Source of the DNA: Saccharicrinis sp963677655
GTDB lineage: Bacteria; Bacteroidota; Bacteroidia; Bacteroidales; Marinilabiliaceae
NCBI GenBank assembly: GCA_963677655.1
Contig: OY782088.1
Strand: one strand, 5' to 3'
Length of the DNA: 64,000 nucleotides
The position numbers and the translations under genes are program-made. This document shows positions 18,758-26,778 of the stretch, piece after piece. Numbering within the stretch: position 1 is the first letter of the stretch; each line of letters starts with the position of its first letter. Under the pieces are notes generated by a model. It was not told the DNA's origin. It worked only from the letters and a program-made list of their open reading frames with translations, and ran no database searches.

Positions 18758-19438
18758 TTACTGTAATACAAAGTTGATAGGTACAGTATATGATACCTTA
18801 ACAGCTTTACCACGTTGCTTACCTGGTTTCCACTTAGGCATTGATTGAACCACACGGATCGCTTCTTTGTCTAAGTTTGGATCAACTCCACGAGCAACTT
18901 TTACATCTTTAACACTACCATCAGTACCAACAACAAACTGAACGTAAACACGTCCTTGAATACCGTTTTCCTGTGCAATTACAGGATATTTTACTGACTG
19001 AGCAATAAATTTTCTTAACTCAGTGTCACCTCCAGGGAACTGAGGCATTTCTTCTACGATAAAGAATACAGGTGCATCATCAGTTTCTTCTTCTTCTAAA
19101 GCTACTTCAAACTCCACTTCAGTATCTTCATCAATCTCAGTATCTTCAATATCAAGCTCTTCTTCAAGCTCAACATCATCATCTACGATGTTTAACACAT
19201 CTGTTACTTGTGGTGGTGGTGGTGGTGGTGGTGGTTTAACTTCTTCCTGTCTTGTGATAGGAACAATTTCCTCCTCCGCCTCTACGTCTTCAACCATTTC
19301 GAACGTCTCATTACTAACATCTGTAGAAGACCATTCGAAAGCAGCAAAAACAAGAGCCAAAACCACTACTAAACCGATCTGCATGAAAATCCTTTTCTTA
19401 TTTTCCAGATCTGCCTTTGGCGACTTTTTTACTTCCAT
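18758..19438 (-). CDS. tonB: TonB energy-transducing protein
   Basis: 226 residues. One N-terminal membrane segment (about residues 17-36, IFMQIGLVVVLALVFAAF), a periplasmic linker with eight consecutive prolines (VKPPPPPPPPQVTDVL), a highly acidic stretch (about 85-120), then a C-terminal TonB domain (PQFPGGDTELRKFIAQSVKY, GRVYVQFVVGTDGSVKDVKV, MPKWKPGKQRGKAVKVSYTV). It passes proton-motive energy from ExbBD to outer-membrane TonB-dependent receptors. No exbB/exbD is adjacent. The proline tract is coded by eight identical CCA codons. Confidence 0.92.
   Translation of the reverse strand: MEVKKSPKADLENKKRIFMQIGLVVVLALVFAAFEWSSTDVSNETFEMVEDVEAEEEIVPITRQEEVKPPPPPPPPQVTDVLNIVDDDVELEEELDIEDTEIDEDTEVEFEVALEEEETDDAPVFFIVEEMPQFPGGDTELRKFIAQSVKYPVIAQENGIQGRVYVQFVVGTDGSVKDVKVARGVDPNLDKEAIRVVQSMPKWKPGKQRGKAVKVSYTVPINFVLQ
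19211..19234. repeat. (TGG)8 trinucleotide microsatellite inside tonB
   Basis: Eight perfect TGG units on the plus strand (CCA codons on the coding strand) encoding the Pro8 tract of TonB. Copy changes would stay in frame and only alter the linker length. Confidence 0.9.
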
Positions 19439-19459
19439 AATAAATTTAATTTTGATGCC

Positions 19460-19491
19460 TAAAGTTAGTCATTATAAAAATGACTTATCAA
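19460..19491 (-). promoter_or_regulatory. Candidate tonB promoter with an inverted repeat in the spacer
   Basis: On the minus strand TTG (19489-19491), a 21-nt spacer and TAACTTTA (19460-19467, 7 of 8 to TAnnTTTG) form a plausible promoter about 20 nt upstream of the tonB ATG. Between them lies a 7-bp inverted repeat AGTCATT / AATGACT (19467-19485), placed where a repressor would block RNA polymerase. Confidence 0.45.
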
Positions 19492-19552
19492 TTTATTTAC
19501 TCTTAATAATGCTAAATAATATTTGAGTGCATAAAAATAGAACTTTCTTATA

Positions 19553-19568
19553 AAAAACGTACGTTTTT
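19553..19568. repeat. 16-bp perfect palindrome
   Basis: AAAAACGT|ACGTTTTT, a loopless perfect palindrome in the divergent gap between tonB and the tRNA-Ala gene. It looks more like a protein-binding site than a terminator. No regulator can be named. Confidence 0.5.
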
Positions 19569-19697
19569 GTACTTTTTTTTTATTTCCACCGTTGAATTAA
19601 ATTGATTTTTTACTAACAAAATCCTAACATATGTTATGTAACAGCTTTACTTAAATTATAATTTTTACTTTTGAAATAAATTATTGAGAAAATAATT

Positions 19698-19705
19698 TAA
19701 ATTTG
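19698..19705 (+). promoter_or_regulatory. -7 element of the tRNA-Ala promoter
   Basis: TAAATTTG matches TAnnTTTG exactly, 19 nt before the mature 5' end. A TTTG at 19670-19673 is 24 nt upstream, a slightly long spacing for a -33 element. Confidence 0.55.
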
Positions 19706-19724
19706 CACCGCTATTAAAATAAAA

Positions 19725-19798
19725 GGGGGATTAGCTCAGTTGGCTAGAGCGTTTGACTGGCAGTCAAAAGGTCATCGGTTCGATTCCGATATTCTCCA
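19725..19798 (+). tRNA. tRNA-Ala (GGC)
   Basis: 74 nt folding as a cloverleaf: acceptor GGGGGAT / ATTCTCC, D arm GCTCAGTTGGCTAGAGC, anticodon stem TTTGA / TCAAA with loop CTGGCAG (anticodon GGC), and T arm ATCGG-TTCGATT-CCGAT. The acceptor has the G3:U70 wobble pair, the identity element for alanyl-tRNA synthetase, and discriminator A. The 3' CCA is not fully encoded. Confidence 0.95.
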
Positions 19799-19810
19799 CA
19801 TTTAAAATAA

Positions 19811-19847
19811 AGGCGTTGGGAGGCTTCCACTCTTGGCGCTTTTTTTG
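19811..19847 (+). terminator. Terminator after tRNA-Ala
   Basis: A wobble-rich stem (AGGCGTTGGGA against TCTTGGCGCT) closing before seven T. It suits the end of a tRNA transcript. Confidence 0.6.
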
Positions 19848-19896
19848 TTTGTATTCAAAAATACATTACGTTTTATTTAATATTTGATTTTGAGCA

Positions 19897-19930
19897 ATAG
19901 GGTTAGTGGCTCTACCCTATGTGTTTTTTT
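19897..19930 (+). terminator. Second terminator-like hairpin
   Basis: 7-bp stem ATAGGGT / ACCCTAT (19897-19903, 19914-19920), then GTG and seven T. It backs up the first terminator and insulates the downstream surface-protein gene. Confidence 0.6.
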
Positions 19931-20071
19931 AAAACTATGCTCAAATTTAATATGTATTTTTCAGAGCAATATGTCAGATATTTTCTGAATATAGTCATCT
20001 ACTTTTAATACTTAGATCTCAATTAAGGATAAAGCTTATAATTAAAAACATATTTAATTCTTTTATAAATT

Positions 20072-21337
20072 ATGATTAAACATTTCATAGAAAACACTAA
20101 GCTTAGAAGTCTATTTCTCGCTTTTAGCTTAATTTATTCAATTACTATCATCGCACAAAATGAACCGTTTATTACTACATGGATTCCTGGCGAAGACGGT
20201 GAAATTTTAATAAATACAAACGAAGATTACACTTATCTATATGATGTCGTAGTAACATATAATAATGGAAGTGTTATGTATATATTTTCTGATCAAACAA
20301 ATGATTTAAATATCTACGATTTACCTACAGATGCAAATGTTACCGTTGAAATTTCTGGAACTTTTCCTACTATATGCTTTTGGGGAACCGGCGACAATGC
20401 AAAAGATATTCGAGATATTACACAATGGGGATCTATTGAATGGAAAACTATGGATTGTTCATTCTATAATTGCAGCAACTTAACATGCAGTGCAACGGAC
20501 ACTCCAAATGTAAGCAATGTAATTTATATGGATGCAGTATTCTATGGAGCGTCAAATTTTAATGCAGACATTTCTGATTGGGATGTAAGTAGCGCTATAA
20601 ACATGCTTTATATGTTTTATGGTGCCAATAGTTTTAATGGAGATATTTCAAATTGGGATGTTAGCAATGTTACTACAATGGCTGGTATGTTTTATGGAGC
20701 GTCAAGTTTTAATGGAGATATCTCAAGTTGGGATGTTAGTAATGTTACTAACATGAATAACATGTTTTATGGTGCCACATTATTTAATCAAGATTTATCC
20801 TCTTGGGATGCTATGCAAAACATAGATAGAGAAGAAATGTTTACTGATGCTGGAGATGTATATTACACCATTACATATGATATTGATGGAACTCAAACCT
20901 TAGGCTTTTATCCTAAAGAACATAGTGATATTACATTAAAAACATTAGACACTAAAGAAGGTGTGCCTTTTACTGGATGGAATACAACATCTGATTTTAG
21001 TAGTGATTTTATAACAAACCTTGCTGAAGGAATTACTGAAGATATAACTCTATATGCTCACTGGGGAGAGCCAACTTTTACTATTCATCCCCAAGAGGTA
21101 AATGCTTTAAATGTCTATCCAAATCCTGTCACAAATATATTATACATCAATGGTGAAAATCTTAAAGGAAAATATATAACTCTTTATAATTCAACAGGAG
21201 AAATCATCAATCGTATCAATACTCAATCAACCATCAATACTAGCTTCGATATATCAGACTACCCATCAGGATTATACATTATGCAATATAGTAACGGGGA
21301 CGGGAAAATGGGAAATGTAAAAATTATTAAGAATTAG
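20072..21337 (+). CDS. BspA-type (DUF285) surface protein with type 9 secretion sorting domain
   Basis: 421 residues with a signal peptide (LAFSLIYSITIIAQ, cleaved near residue 29). About residues 155-260 hold four DUF285/BspA-like repeats of roughly 33 residues, with the recurring core DISxWDVSxVxxMxxMFYGA. A Listeria-Bacteroides InlB-type B repeat follows (YYTITYDIDGTQTLGFYP to ITLYAHWGEP, about 268-345). The last ~75 residues are a type A sorting domain (LNVYPNPVTNILYINGENLK, SGLYIMQYSNGDGK). So this is probably a surface-exposed adhesin-like protein exported by the type 9 system. It lies just after tRNA-Ala, a common insertion position for accessory genes. Confidence 0.85.
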   Translation: MIKHFIENTKLRSLFLAFSLIYSITIIAQNEPFITTWIPGEDGEILINTNEDYTYLYDVVVTYNNGSVMYIFSDQTNDLNIYDLPTDANVTVEISGTFPTICFWGTGDNAKDIRDITQWGSIEWKTMDCSFYNCSNLTCSATDTPNVSNVIYMDAVFYGASNFNADISDWDVSSAINMLYMFYGANSFNGDISNWDVSNVTTMAGMFYGASSFNGDISSWDVSNVTNMNNMFYGATLFNQDLSSWDAMQNIDREEMFTDAGDVYYTITYDIDGTQTLGFYPKEHSDITLKTLDTKEGVPFTGWNTTSDFSSDFITNLAEGITEDITLYAHWGEPTFTIHPQEVNALNVYPNPVTNILYINGENLKGKYITLYNSTGEIINRINTQSTINTSFDISDYPSGLYIMQYSNGDGKMGNVKIIKN

Positions 21338-21436
21338 TTTTTAGTTTTAAATGAAACCAAAAACCACTAAATATTAAACAAAAATCTTATTAGAGCTAAT
21401 TTAATAATACATAGGTTCAAAATATTCATGACCTAG

Positions 21437-21486
21437 ATTAAATATTAAAGCCTTTGAAGCTAACTCCAAAGGCTTTAATATTTAAT
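21437..21486. terminator. Long bidirectional terminator hairpin
   Basis: Perfect 20-bp inverted repeat (arms 21437-21456 and 21467-21486, core AAAGCCTTTG / CAAAGGCTTT) with a 10-nt loop. It sits between convergent genes and ends in T-rich flanks on both strands. Confidence 0.85.
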
Positions 21487-21500
21487 CTTCAATTTCTTTC

Positions 21501-22010
21501 TTAAATAAGTGATTCTGCGTATGCTTTTGCATTTGACTCAATGAATTCTTCAGTTATTCCCTGATTTGCTCCATATAATCTATGTGTTGGCAATAACTCA
21601 CATCCACAATATTGAAACGAAACATAAACAGGTTTAAGCAATTCATCAAGAGAAACCATTGTCTCGTAAGTTTCTTGTGAACCGCCTGTAGAAACAGCAA
21701 AACCAATCTTTTTCCCTTTCATTTTATCTCCATCAGGACCAAATGCCCAACCATAAGTTAATACTTGATCCATGTATTGCTTTAAAGCAAATGGTACATT
21801 AAACCAGTGCAATGGAAATTGAAATATAACTTCATCATATTTAGATAATAACTCCTGCTCTGCTGCTACATCAATCTTTAAATCCGGATATTTTTCGTAC
21901 AATGAATGTACTGATATCTTTTCCGAATACTTACCCAACTCATTTACCCATTTACTATTTATTACAGAATTTTCAATATTTGGGTGTGTTACAATTACTA
22001 ACTTTGACAT
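21501..22010 (-). CDS. NAD(P)H-dependent flavin oxidoreductase (MdaB/KefF-like quinone reductase)
   Basis: 169 residues with a flavodoxin-like fold: MSKLVIVTHPNIENSVINSK (FMN/FAD phosphate region), DEVIFQFPLHWFNVPFALKQ (about 80-99) and YGWAFGPDGDKMKGKKIGFA (about 107-126) are signatures of the NQO1/MdaB/KefF family. It likely reduces quinones or electrophiles with two electrons. It lies downstream of, and codirectional with, an AraC regulator 68 nt away, which probably controls it. Confidence 0.88.
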   Translation of the reverse strand: MSKLVIVTHPNIENSVINSKWVNELGKYSEKISVHSLYEKYPDLKIDVAAEQELLSKYDEVIFQFPLHWFNVPFALKQYMDQVLTYGWAFGPDGDKMKGKKIGFAVSTGGSQETYETMVSLDELLKPVYVSFQYCGCELLPTHRLYGANQGITEEFIESNAKAYAESLI

Positions 22011-22078
22011 CTTTTTATCTTTTATTATTTTGATTTCAAAATTATACGGTTCAAAATATTATACCCTATCATTTTGCA

Positions 22079-22948
22079 TCAATTCTTATCATTTTGAAAT
22101 TTCTTTCTGTAATCAACCGGTGATATACCTTCTACTTCCTTAAAAAAACGAGCAAAATTAGATGGGGCTGAAAAATTAAATTTATATGAAATCTCTGATA
22201 CAGTACTACACGATGCCAATAATTCTGTTTTACATGCCAATAAGAGTTCATGTTTTATAATTGCGCTGGCATTTCGGCCCAATAAATCCAAACACAACTT
22301 ATTTAAGTGATTACGCGTAACTCCCATTAATTTAGCATATTCATTAACAGTTTGTACGGAATAAATATTGCTTTTAATTAGCGTTTTAAATTTAATAATC
22401 TCCGAGTTTGTATTTAAAGCTTCTTTTAAATTAAAATAGCTTACATAGTTTCTATTAATTTCAAGCAATAATTGATACAAATAGGCATTTAGCAAATAAC
22501 TACTATCCTCTTTAAGATTTTCTATCTCCTTAATAATTTTAGTTAATAGAAAACAATAATTATTACACTCTCCATCTTTAATTGGCAAAATAGAGTGAAC
22601 ACTATTAAAATTAAAACACTGTAATCGGTAAAGAAAAAACGAATCTTTCAAAGTATATTCAAAAATTTCGTCTTCAAAAAACACCACATATGAAGTATCA
22701 TCAAAAGAAATGTCCCACTGCCGAGCAACAAGAGGAGGCAACAAGACAATACATGATCCATTTATTTTATGCCTTTGATTTTCTATAGTAACAGAACCTT
22801 TGGCTTCAGTAAAGAAATATACTTCATAAAATAAAGTAGTATGTATTTCTTTCAGGGAAGTACTTAGAGCGGAGATCTCCTTAATATTTAAGCAGTCTAT
22901 TAATAATTCCCTATTATACTTATTTCTATTGAATTCAAAAGTTCGCAT
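22079..22948 (-). CDS. AraC family transcriptional regulator
   Basis: 289 residues. An N-terminal cupin-like sensing domain (about 20-140; KGSVTIENQRHKINGSCIVL) and a C-terminal pair of helix-turn-helix motifs (about 190-285), the first at VQTVNEYAKLMGVTRNHLNK and the second at VSEISYKFNFSAPSNFARFF followed by KEVEGISPVDYRKKF, the AraC signature. Placed directly upstream of the quinone-reductase gene on the same strand, so probably its activator. The ligand is unknown. Confidence 0.9.
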   Translation of the reverse strand: MRTFEFNRNKYNRELLIDCLNIKEISALSTSLKEIHTTLFYEVYFFTEAKGSVTIENQRHKINGSCIVLLPPLVARQWDISFDDTSYVVFFEDEIFEYTLKDSFFLYRLQCFNFNSVHSILPIKDGECNNYCFLLTKIIKEIENLKEDSSYLLNAYLYQLLLEINRNYVSYFNLKEALNTNSEIIKFKTLIKSNIYSVQTVNEYAKLMGVTRNHLNKLCLDLLGRNASAIIKHELLLACKTELLASCSTVSEISYKFNFSAPSNFARFFKEVEGISPVDYRKKFQNDKN

Positions 22949-23032
22949 TTTCTATATTCAAAATTACGATGCAAAATAACAAATGCACTTAAAAGATAAA
23001 TAATACCTGAAGAATTTAGCGAGAATTAAATA

Positions 23033-23069
23033 CAAAAAAAAGAGACCTGAAATAAATCAGATCTCTTTT
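23033..23069 (-). terminator. Terminator of the tRNA-Asn transcript
   Basis: On the minus strand AAGAGA-CTGA pairs with TCAG-TCTCTT around a 6-7-nt loop, followed by eight T, immediately downstream of the last tRNA-Asn. Confidence 0.8.
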
Positions 23070-23072
23070 CTG

Positions 23073-23146
23073 CTCCCCCTCTAGGACTTGAACCTAGGAC
23101 CCCCTGATTAACAGTCAGGTGCTCTAACCAGCTGAGCTAAGGAGGA
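23073..23146 (-). tRNA. tRNA-Asn (GTT), copy 3 in transcription order
   Basis: 74-nt cloverleaf: acceptor TCCTCCT / AGGGGGA, anticodon stem CCTGA / TCAGG, loop CTGTTAA (anticodon GTT), discriminator G. Identical to the two upstream copies. Confidence 0.95.
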
Positions 23147-23182
23147 ATAAGTATTACTTAAGTAATCTATATTTTAAGAATG

Positions 23183-23256
23183 CTCCCCCTCTAGGACTTG
23201 AACCTAGGACCCCCTGATTAACAGTCAGGTGCTCTAACCAGCTGAGCTAAGGAGGA
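23183..23256 (-). tRNA. tRNA-Asn (GTT), copy 2
   Basis: Same sequence as its neighbours at a period of exactly 110 bp. The spacer to the next copy shares ATTACTTAAGTAA, so the repeat unit includes the spacer. Confidence 0.95.
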
Positions 23257-23292
23257 ATGAGAATTACTTAAGTAACTTATGTTATAAAAATG

Positions 23293-23366
23293 CTCCCCCT
23301 CTAGGACTTGAACCTAGGACCCCCTGATTAACAGTCAGGTGCTCTAACCAGCTGAGCTAAGGAGGA
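23293..23366 (-). tRNA. tRNA-Asn (GTT), copy 1 (promoter-proximal)
   Basis: Identical 74-nt tRNA-Asn gene. The promoter should lie in 23367-23450; on the minus strand AAATTTTG there resembles, but does not match, TAnnTTTG. Confidence 0.95.
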
Positions 23367-23529
23367 GTATTATAATATTCCTTTTCAAAATTTCATCTGT
23401 TTCACTCTGTCGTTTCAGAATGTGTTTTTCACAAATGCGCTGCGAAAGTAAGAGGAAATTTAAAAATATGCAATATCTTTGTAAAAAAAATATTAAAAAA
23501 TTTTTACTTAAAAAATTAAATAGCTGATT

Positions 23530-24510
23530 ATGAGCAAAGTTCTAGGAATGGGAAATGCACTTGTTGATATACTAACAAGAATGGAAGATGATGAATTGTT
23601 GAAAAGATTAGATTTCCCAAAGGGAAGTATGCAATTAGTAGATGCAGAAACCTCTTCAAAAGTATTAGAGCATATAGCACATTTAAAAATGGAACAAGCT
23701 TCAGGAGGATCTGCAGCTAATACTATTCATGGATTATCTTGCCTGGGAGTTCAAACAGGTTTTTTAGGCAAAGTAGGAAATGATGATTTGGGTGAATTCT
23801 TCAAAAACGATATGAGCTCTAATAATATCGAGCCAAAATTATTAACCAGTGCAAACGCTTCAGGAAAAGCTATTGCGTTAATCAGTCCGGATTCAGAAAG
23901 AACTTTTGCTACATTTTTAGGTGCAGCAGTTGAATTAAGTCCTGATGATATTGTTGAAGATCTGTTTCATGGCTATACACACTTCCATATTGAAGGTTAC
24001 CTGGTATATAACCAACCTTTAATAGAAAAGGCTTTAAAATGCGCTAAAGATGCCAAATTAATCGTATCCCTAGACTTAGCTAGCTTTAATGTTGTTGAAG
24101 ATAATCATGCCTTCTTAAAAGATATGGTTTCAAAATATGTTGATATTCTTTTTGCCAATGAAGAAGAAGCTAAAGCATTCACTAAAAAAGAAGAAAAAGA
24201 AGCTTTAGAAGAAATGGCAAAAGACTGTAACATTGCAGTATTAAAACTTGGTAGTAAAGGTTCAATCATCAAACATTTTGAAACAACGTTTGAAGTAGGA
24301 GTTATTCCTGCAAATAGCATTGATACTACAGGAGCTGGTGATTTATATGCTGCCGGATTCCTTTATGGCTTGCTTAACTTTTTACCAATAGAAAAATGTG
24401 GAGAAATCGGAGCTCTTCTTTCAGGTAACGTAATTGAAGTCGTTGGTCCTAAAATGGAAACTGAAAGGTGGGATAAAATTCACTCTGAATTAGAAAAACT
24501 TAAAAACTAA
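23530..24510 (+). CDS. PfkB/ribokinase family carbohydrate or nucleoside kinase
   Basis: 326 residues. Substrate motif ASGGSAANTIHGLSCLGVQT (about 57-76) and the C-terminal PfkB signature DTTGAGDLYAAGFLYGLL (about 253-270) with the anion hole GAGD and catalytic Asp. Length and the N-terminal MGNALVDILTRMEDDELL fit the adenosine-kinase-like branch common in Bacteroidota, but the phosphoryl acceptor cannot be fixed from sequence. Monocistronic, with a terminator after it. Confidence 0.85.
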   Translation: MSKVLGMGNALVDILTRMEDDELLKRLDFPKGSMQLVDAETSSKVLEHIAHLKMEQASGGSAANTIHGLSCLGVQTGFLGKVGNDDLGEFFKNDMSSNNIEPKLLTSANASGKAIALISPDSERTFATFLGAAVELSPDDIVEDLFHGYTHFHIEGYLVYNQPLIEKALKCAKDAKLIVSLDLASFNVVEDNHAFLKDMVSKYVDILFANEEEAKAFTKKEEKEALEEMAKDCNIAVLKLGSKGSIIKHFETTFEVGVIPANSIDTTGAGDLYAAGFLYGLLNFLPIEKCGEIGALLSGNVIEVVGPKMETERWDKIHSELEKLKN

Positions 24511-24520
24511 TTATAAAAAC

Positions 24521-24552
24521 AAGGGGAAGATCTCTTTAAATCTTCCCCTTTT
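24521..24552 (+). terminator. Terminator after the PfkB kinase gene
   Basis: 11-bp perfect stem AAGGGGAAGAT (24521-24531) / ATCTTCCCCTT (24540-24550) and T residues; the 5' A-rich side also allows minus-strand use. Confidence 0.85.
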
Positions 24553-24574
24553 ATAATTTTGTAAATCATACACC

Positions 24575-25540
24575 CTAAAGTAGAATCATTAACCACAACG
24601 GTATTAAAGCCAACGAAACCAGATGACTTATTAGAACTGTTCCACTTAATAAGTTTTGATCTCCCCCATATAACTCCCCTAAAACTAAACTAGCAATAGC
24701 ATTTGGCATCACACATACTATTAACATTACATTTTGGAAGGGATGCCCCGGAAAAACCAACTTAATCATAAACACTGCAGCTATTGGAATTATCACCATT
24801 CTAAACAAGGTAACAATCCAGATGTCTTTAGACTTAAGGTCTCTAAACTTAATCTTCCCCATTCTACCTCCTGTCATAATTAGCGAAAGCGGAATAGTTG
24901 CCTGCCCCAAATCAAATATGGTTTGATTTAAATATTTTATAGTAGAATATTTCTGAGTTAAACTCTCTATTGAAATTTCGAATTTAGAGAACAAAACAAG
25001 TGCTAATAGTGAGAAATAAACACTCATTAAAGGAGCTGATAAAAGATGTTTAAGATTTTTGATATTAAACTTCTTACCTTTTTTATTTAAAATAGACATT
25101 CCTAATGTCCATACAGTTATCTCAGATCCAAGGGTGGATAATATTAAAGCTGCCATGTGCTGTTCATCGTACAATTTGGCAATAATCGCTAATGGAAGAA
25201 AAGAGTAATTATTGATAGTAAACTGATACAGCATACTTTTTTTATGCTCTAAATCGCCATCTTTAAAAAAGCCATTATAAATCAACCCAATAAGATACCC
25301 GACAAACAGAATTAAAAATGCAGCTACCGGTAATTGCCACGAATCCAGAACTTGATCCAAAGAATAATTCCGTGTCATCGAACTAAATATTAAACACGGA
25401 TAAAAAACCTTTATTATTACATGACTATAATCTTTTAATGCTGACGCTCCCAGCACATTTTTACGAATTAATAAATAACCCGGCAGCATCATTAAAAACA
25501 AGCTACCTACATTAATAAACAACGTGTAAAACATAGTCAA
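24575..25540 (-). CDS. AEC (auxin efflux carrier) family transporter
   Basis: 321 residues with about ten membrane segments in two inverted halves. LMMLPGYLLIRKNVLG near the N-terminus, IPLSLIMTGGRMGKIKFRDL (about 215-234, start of the second half) and VCVMPNAIASLVLGELYGGD near the C-terminus are typical of AEC permeases, which move malate or other small carboxylates. Downstream of lysC-lysA on the same strand but behind a terminator. Substrate unknown. Confidence 0.85.
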   Translation of the reverse strand: MTMFYTLFINVGSLFLMMLPGYLLIRKNVLGASALKDYSHVIIKVFYPCLIFSSMTRNYSLDQVLDSWQLPVAAFLILFVGYLIGLIYNGFFKDGDLEHKKSMLYQFTINNYSFLPLAIIAKLYDEQHMAALILSTLGSEITVWTLGMSILNKKGKKFNIKNLKHLLSAPLMSVYFSLLALVLFSKFEISIESLTQKYSTIKYLNQTIFDLGQATIPLSLIMTGGRMGKIKFRDLKSKDIWIVTLFRMVIIPIAAVFMIKLVFPGHPFQNVMLIVCVMPNAIASLVLGELYGGDQNLLSGTVLISHLVSLALIPLWLMILL

Positions 25541-25553
25541 TAATTATAGCAAC

Positions 25554-25580
25554 AAAAAAGGTGTGCCTAAAGACACACCT
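25554..25580 (-). terminator. Terminator of the lysC-lysA operon
   Basis: Stem AGGTGTG (25559-25565) / CACACCT (25574-25580) with an 8-nt loop; six T on the minus strand. Confidence 0.85.
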
Positions 25581-25610
25581 ATATCATAAAAAAAATCTTT
25601 ACAAAGATAA

Positions 25611-26765
25611 CTATAAATCATTTGAATAAAAACCCTTTGGAAGAGCTCTTAAATTATATTGATTTGCCATTATTTCACCATATGCTCCTGCTGATCTGAT
25701 ACAGATTAAATCACCTCGTTTAGTTTCAGGAAGAGTAACCGCTTTTCCAAAACAATCTGAAGACTCACATATAGGTCCAACAACATCATATTTCATCTCC
25801 TCACCATTAGATGAAAGATTTTGAATTTTATGATATGCCTGATATAATGCCGGGCGAATCAAGTCACTCATACCTGCATCAACGATAGCAAAACTGGTAT
25901 TTACACCTTCCTTTACATAAATCACTCTTGACATCAAGCTTCCGCATTGACCAACAACCGAACGTCCCAATTCAAAATGCACCTCCTGACCTTCTTTTAA
26001 TTCTAGAAACTCATCAAAAATTTTAAAGAAAGCTTCAAAGTTGGGCATTGGATTTTCATCTGGATTTTCATAATCTATACCAAGACCACCACCAACATTT
26101 ACAATTTGAGGAATTGCTCTTCGCTGTTCAAAAAATTCCTGCAATTCATTTACTCTAGTACAAAGCTGCTTATATGAATCCAAATCGTTAATCTGAGATC
26201 CGATATGAAAGTGAATTCCTTTAAAGCAAACATTCTGCAGTTGCTCAATTTTATCCATCACTTTTTCAAGATCCCAAATATAAATACCGAACTTATTTTC
26301 TTCAAGACCAGTAGTAATATAGTGATGTGTATTAGCTTTTACGTTCGGATTAATTCTTAATGCTACGTTAGCAACAACACCTTCCTTTTCTGCAAGTTCG
26401 TTAATAACTTCAAGTTCAGGTATTGACTCAACATTAAAACACCCAATGTTATTTTGTAATCCTGTGATTATCTCCTTATCTGATTTTCCAACACCAGCAA
26501 AAACAACCTTATTTGAAGAAAAACCTGCATCTAAAGAAGCAGACACTTCATTCCCACTAACACAATCCGCACCTAAACCAAATGAATTAATTGTTTCAAG
26601 AATACGCTTATTTGCATTTGCTTTTACTGCATAGTGAATATGATAACCATACTTATCAGACTCCTCTTTGATTACTTTAAGCGTTTGCTCAAGTAATTCC
26701 ATATTATAATAATAAAAAGGAGTTTCTATATCTTGTAATTTCTCAACCGGAAAATGATTTGTCAT
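25611..26765 (-). CDS. lysA: Diaminopimelate decarboxylase
   Basis: 384 residues from the ATG at 26765 (MTNHFPVEKLQDIETPFYYY). A start at 26795 adding ten polar residues and overlapping lysC by 17 nt is possible but matches the family less well. PLP-dependent fold-III decarboxylase: Lys in HIHYAVKANANKRIL (about 40-54), HFHIGSQI (about 183-190), VNVGGGLGIDY and GPICESSDCFGKAVTLP (active-site Cys). It makes L-lysine from meso-DAP, the last step of the pathway begun by lysC just upstream. Confidence 0.93.
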   Translation of the reverse strand: MTNHFPVEKLQDIETPFYYYNMELLEQTLKVIKEESDKYGYHIHYAVKANANKRILETINSFGLGADCVSGNEVSASLDAGFSSNKVVFAGVGKSDKEIITGLQNNIGCFNVESIPELEVINELAEKEGVVANVALRINPNVKANTHHYITTGLEENKFGIYIWDLEKVMDKIEQLQNVCFKGIHFHIGSQINDLDSYKQLCTRVNELQEFFEQRRAIPQIVNVGGGLGIDYENPDENPMPNFEAFFKIFDEFLELKEGQEVHFELGRSVVGQCGSLMSRVIYVKEGVNTSFAIVDAGMSDLIRPALYQAYHKIQNLSSNGEEMKYDVVGPICESSDCFGKAVTLPETKRGDLICIRSAGAYGEIMANQYNLRALPKGFYSNDL

Positions 26766-26778
26766 TTTATTATTCTGA

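Noticed and set aside
19188..19526. 112-residue plus-strand ORF with a poly-glycine run
   Set aside because: It is the antisense of tonB; the Gly run is the complement of the CCA proline codons.
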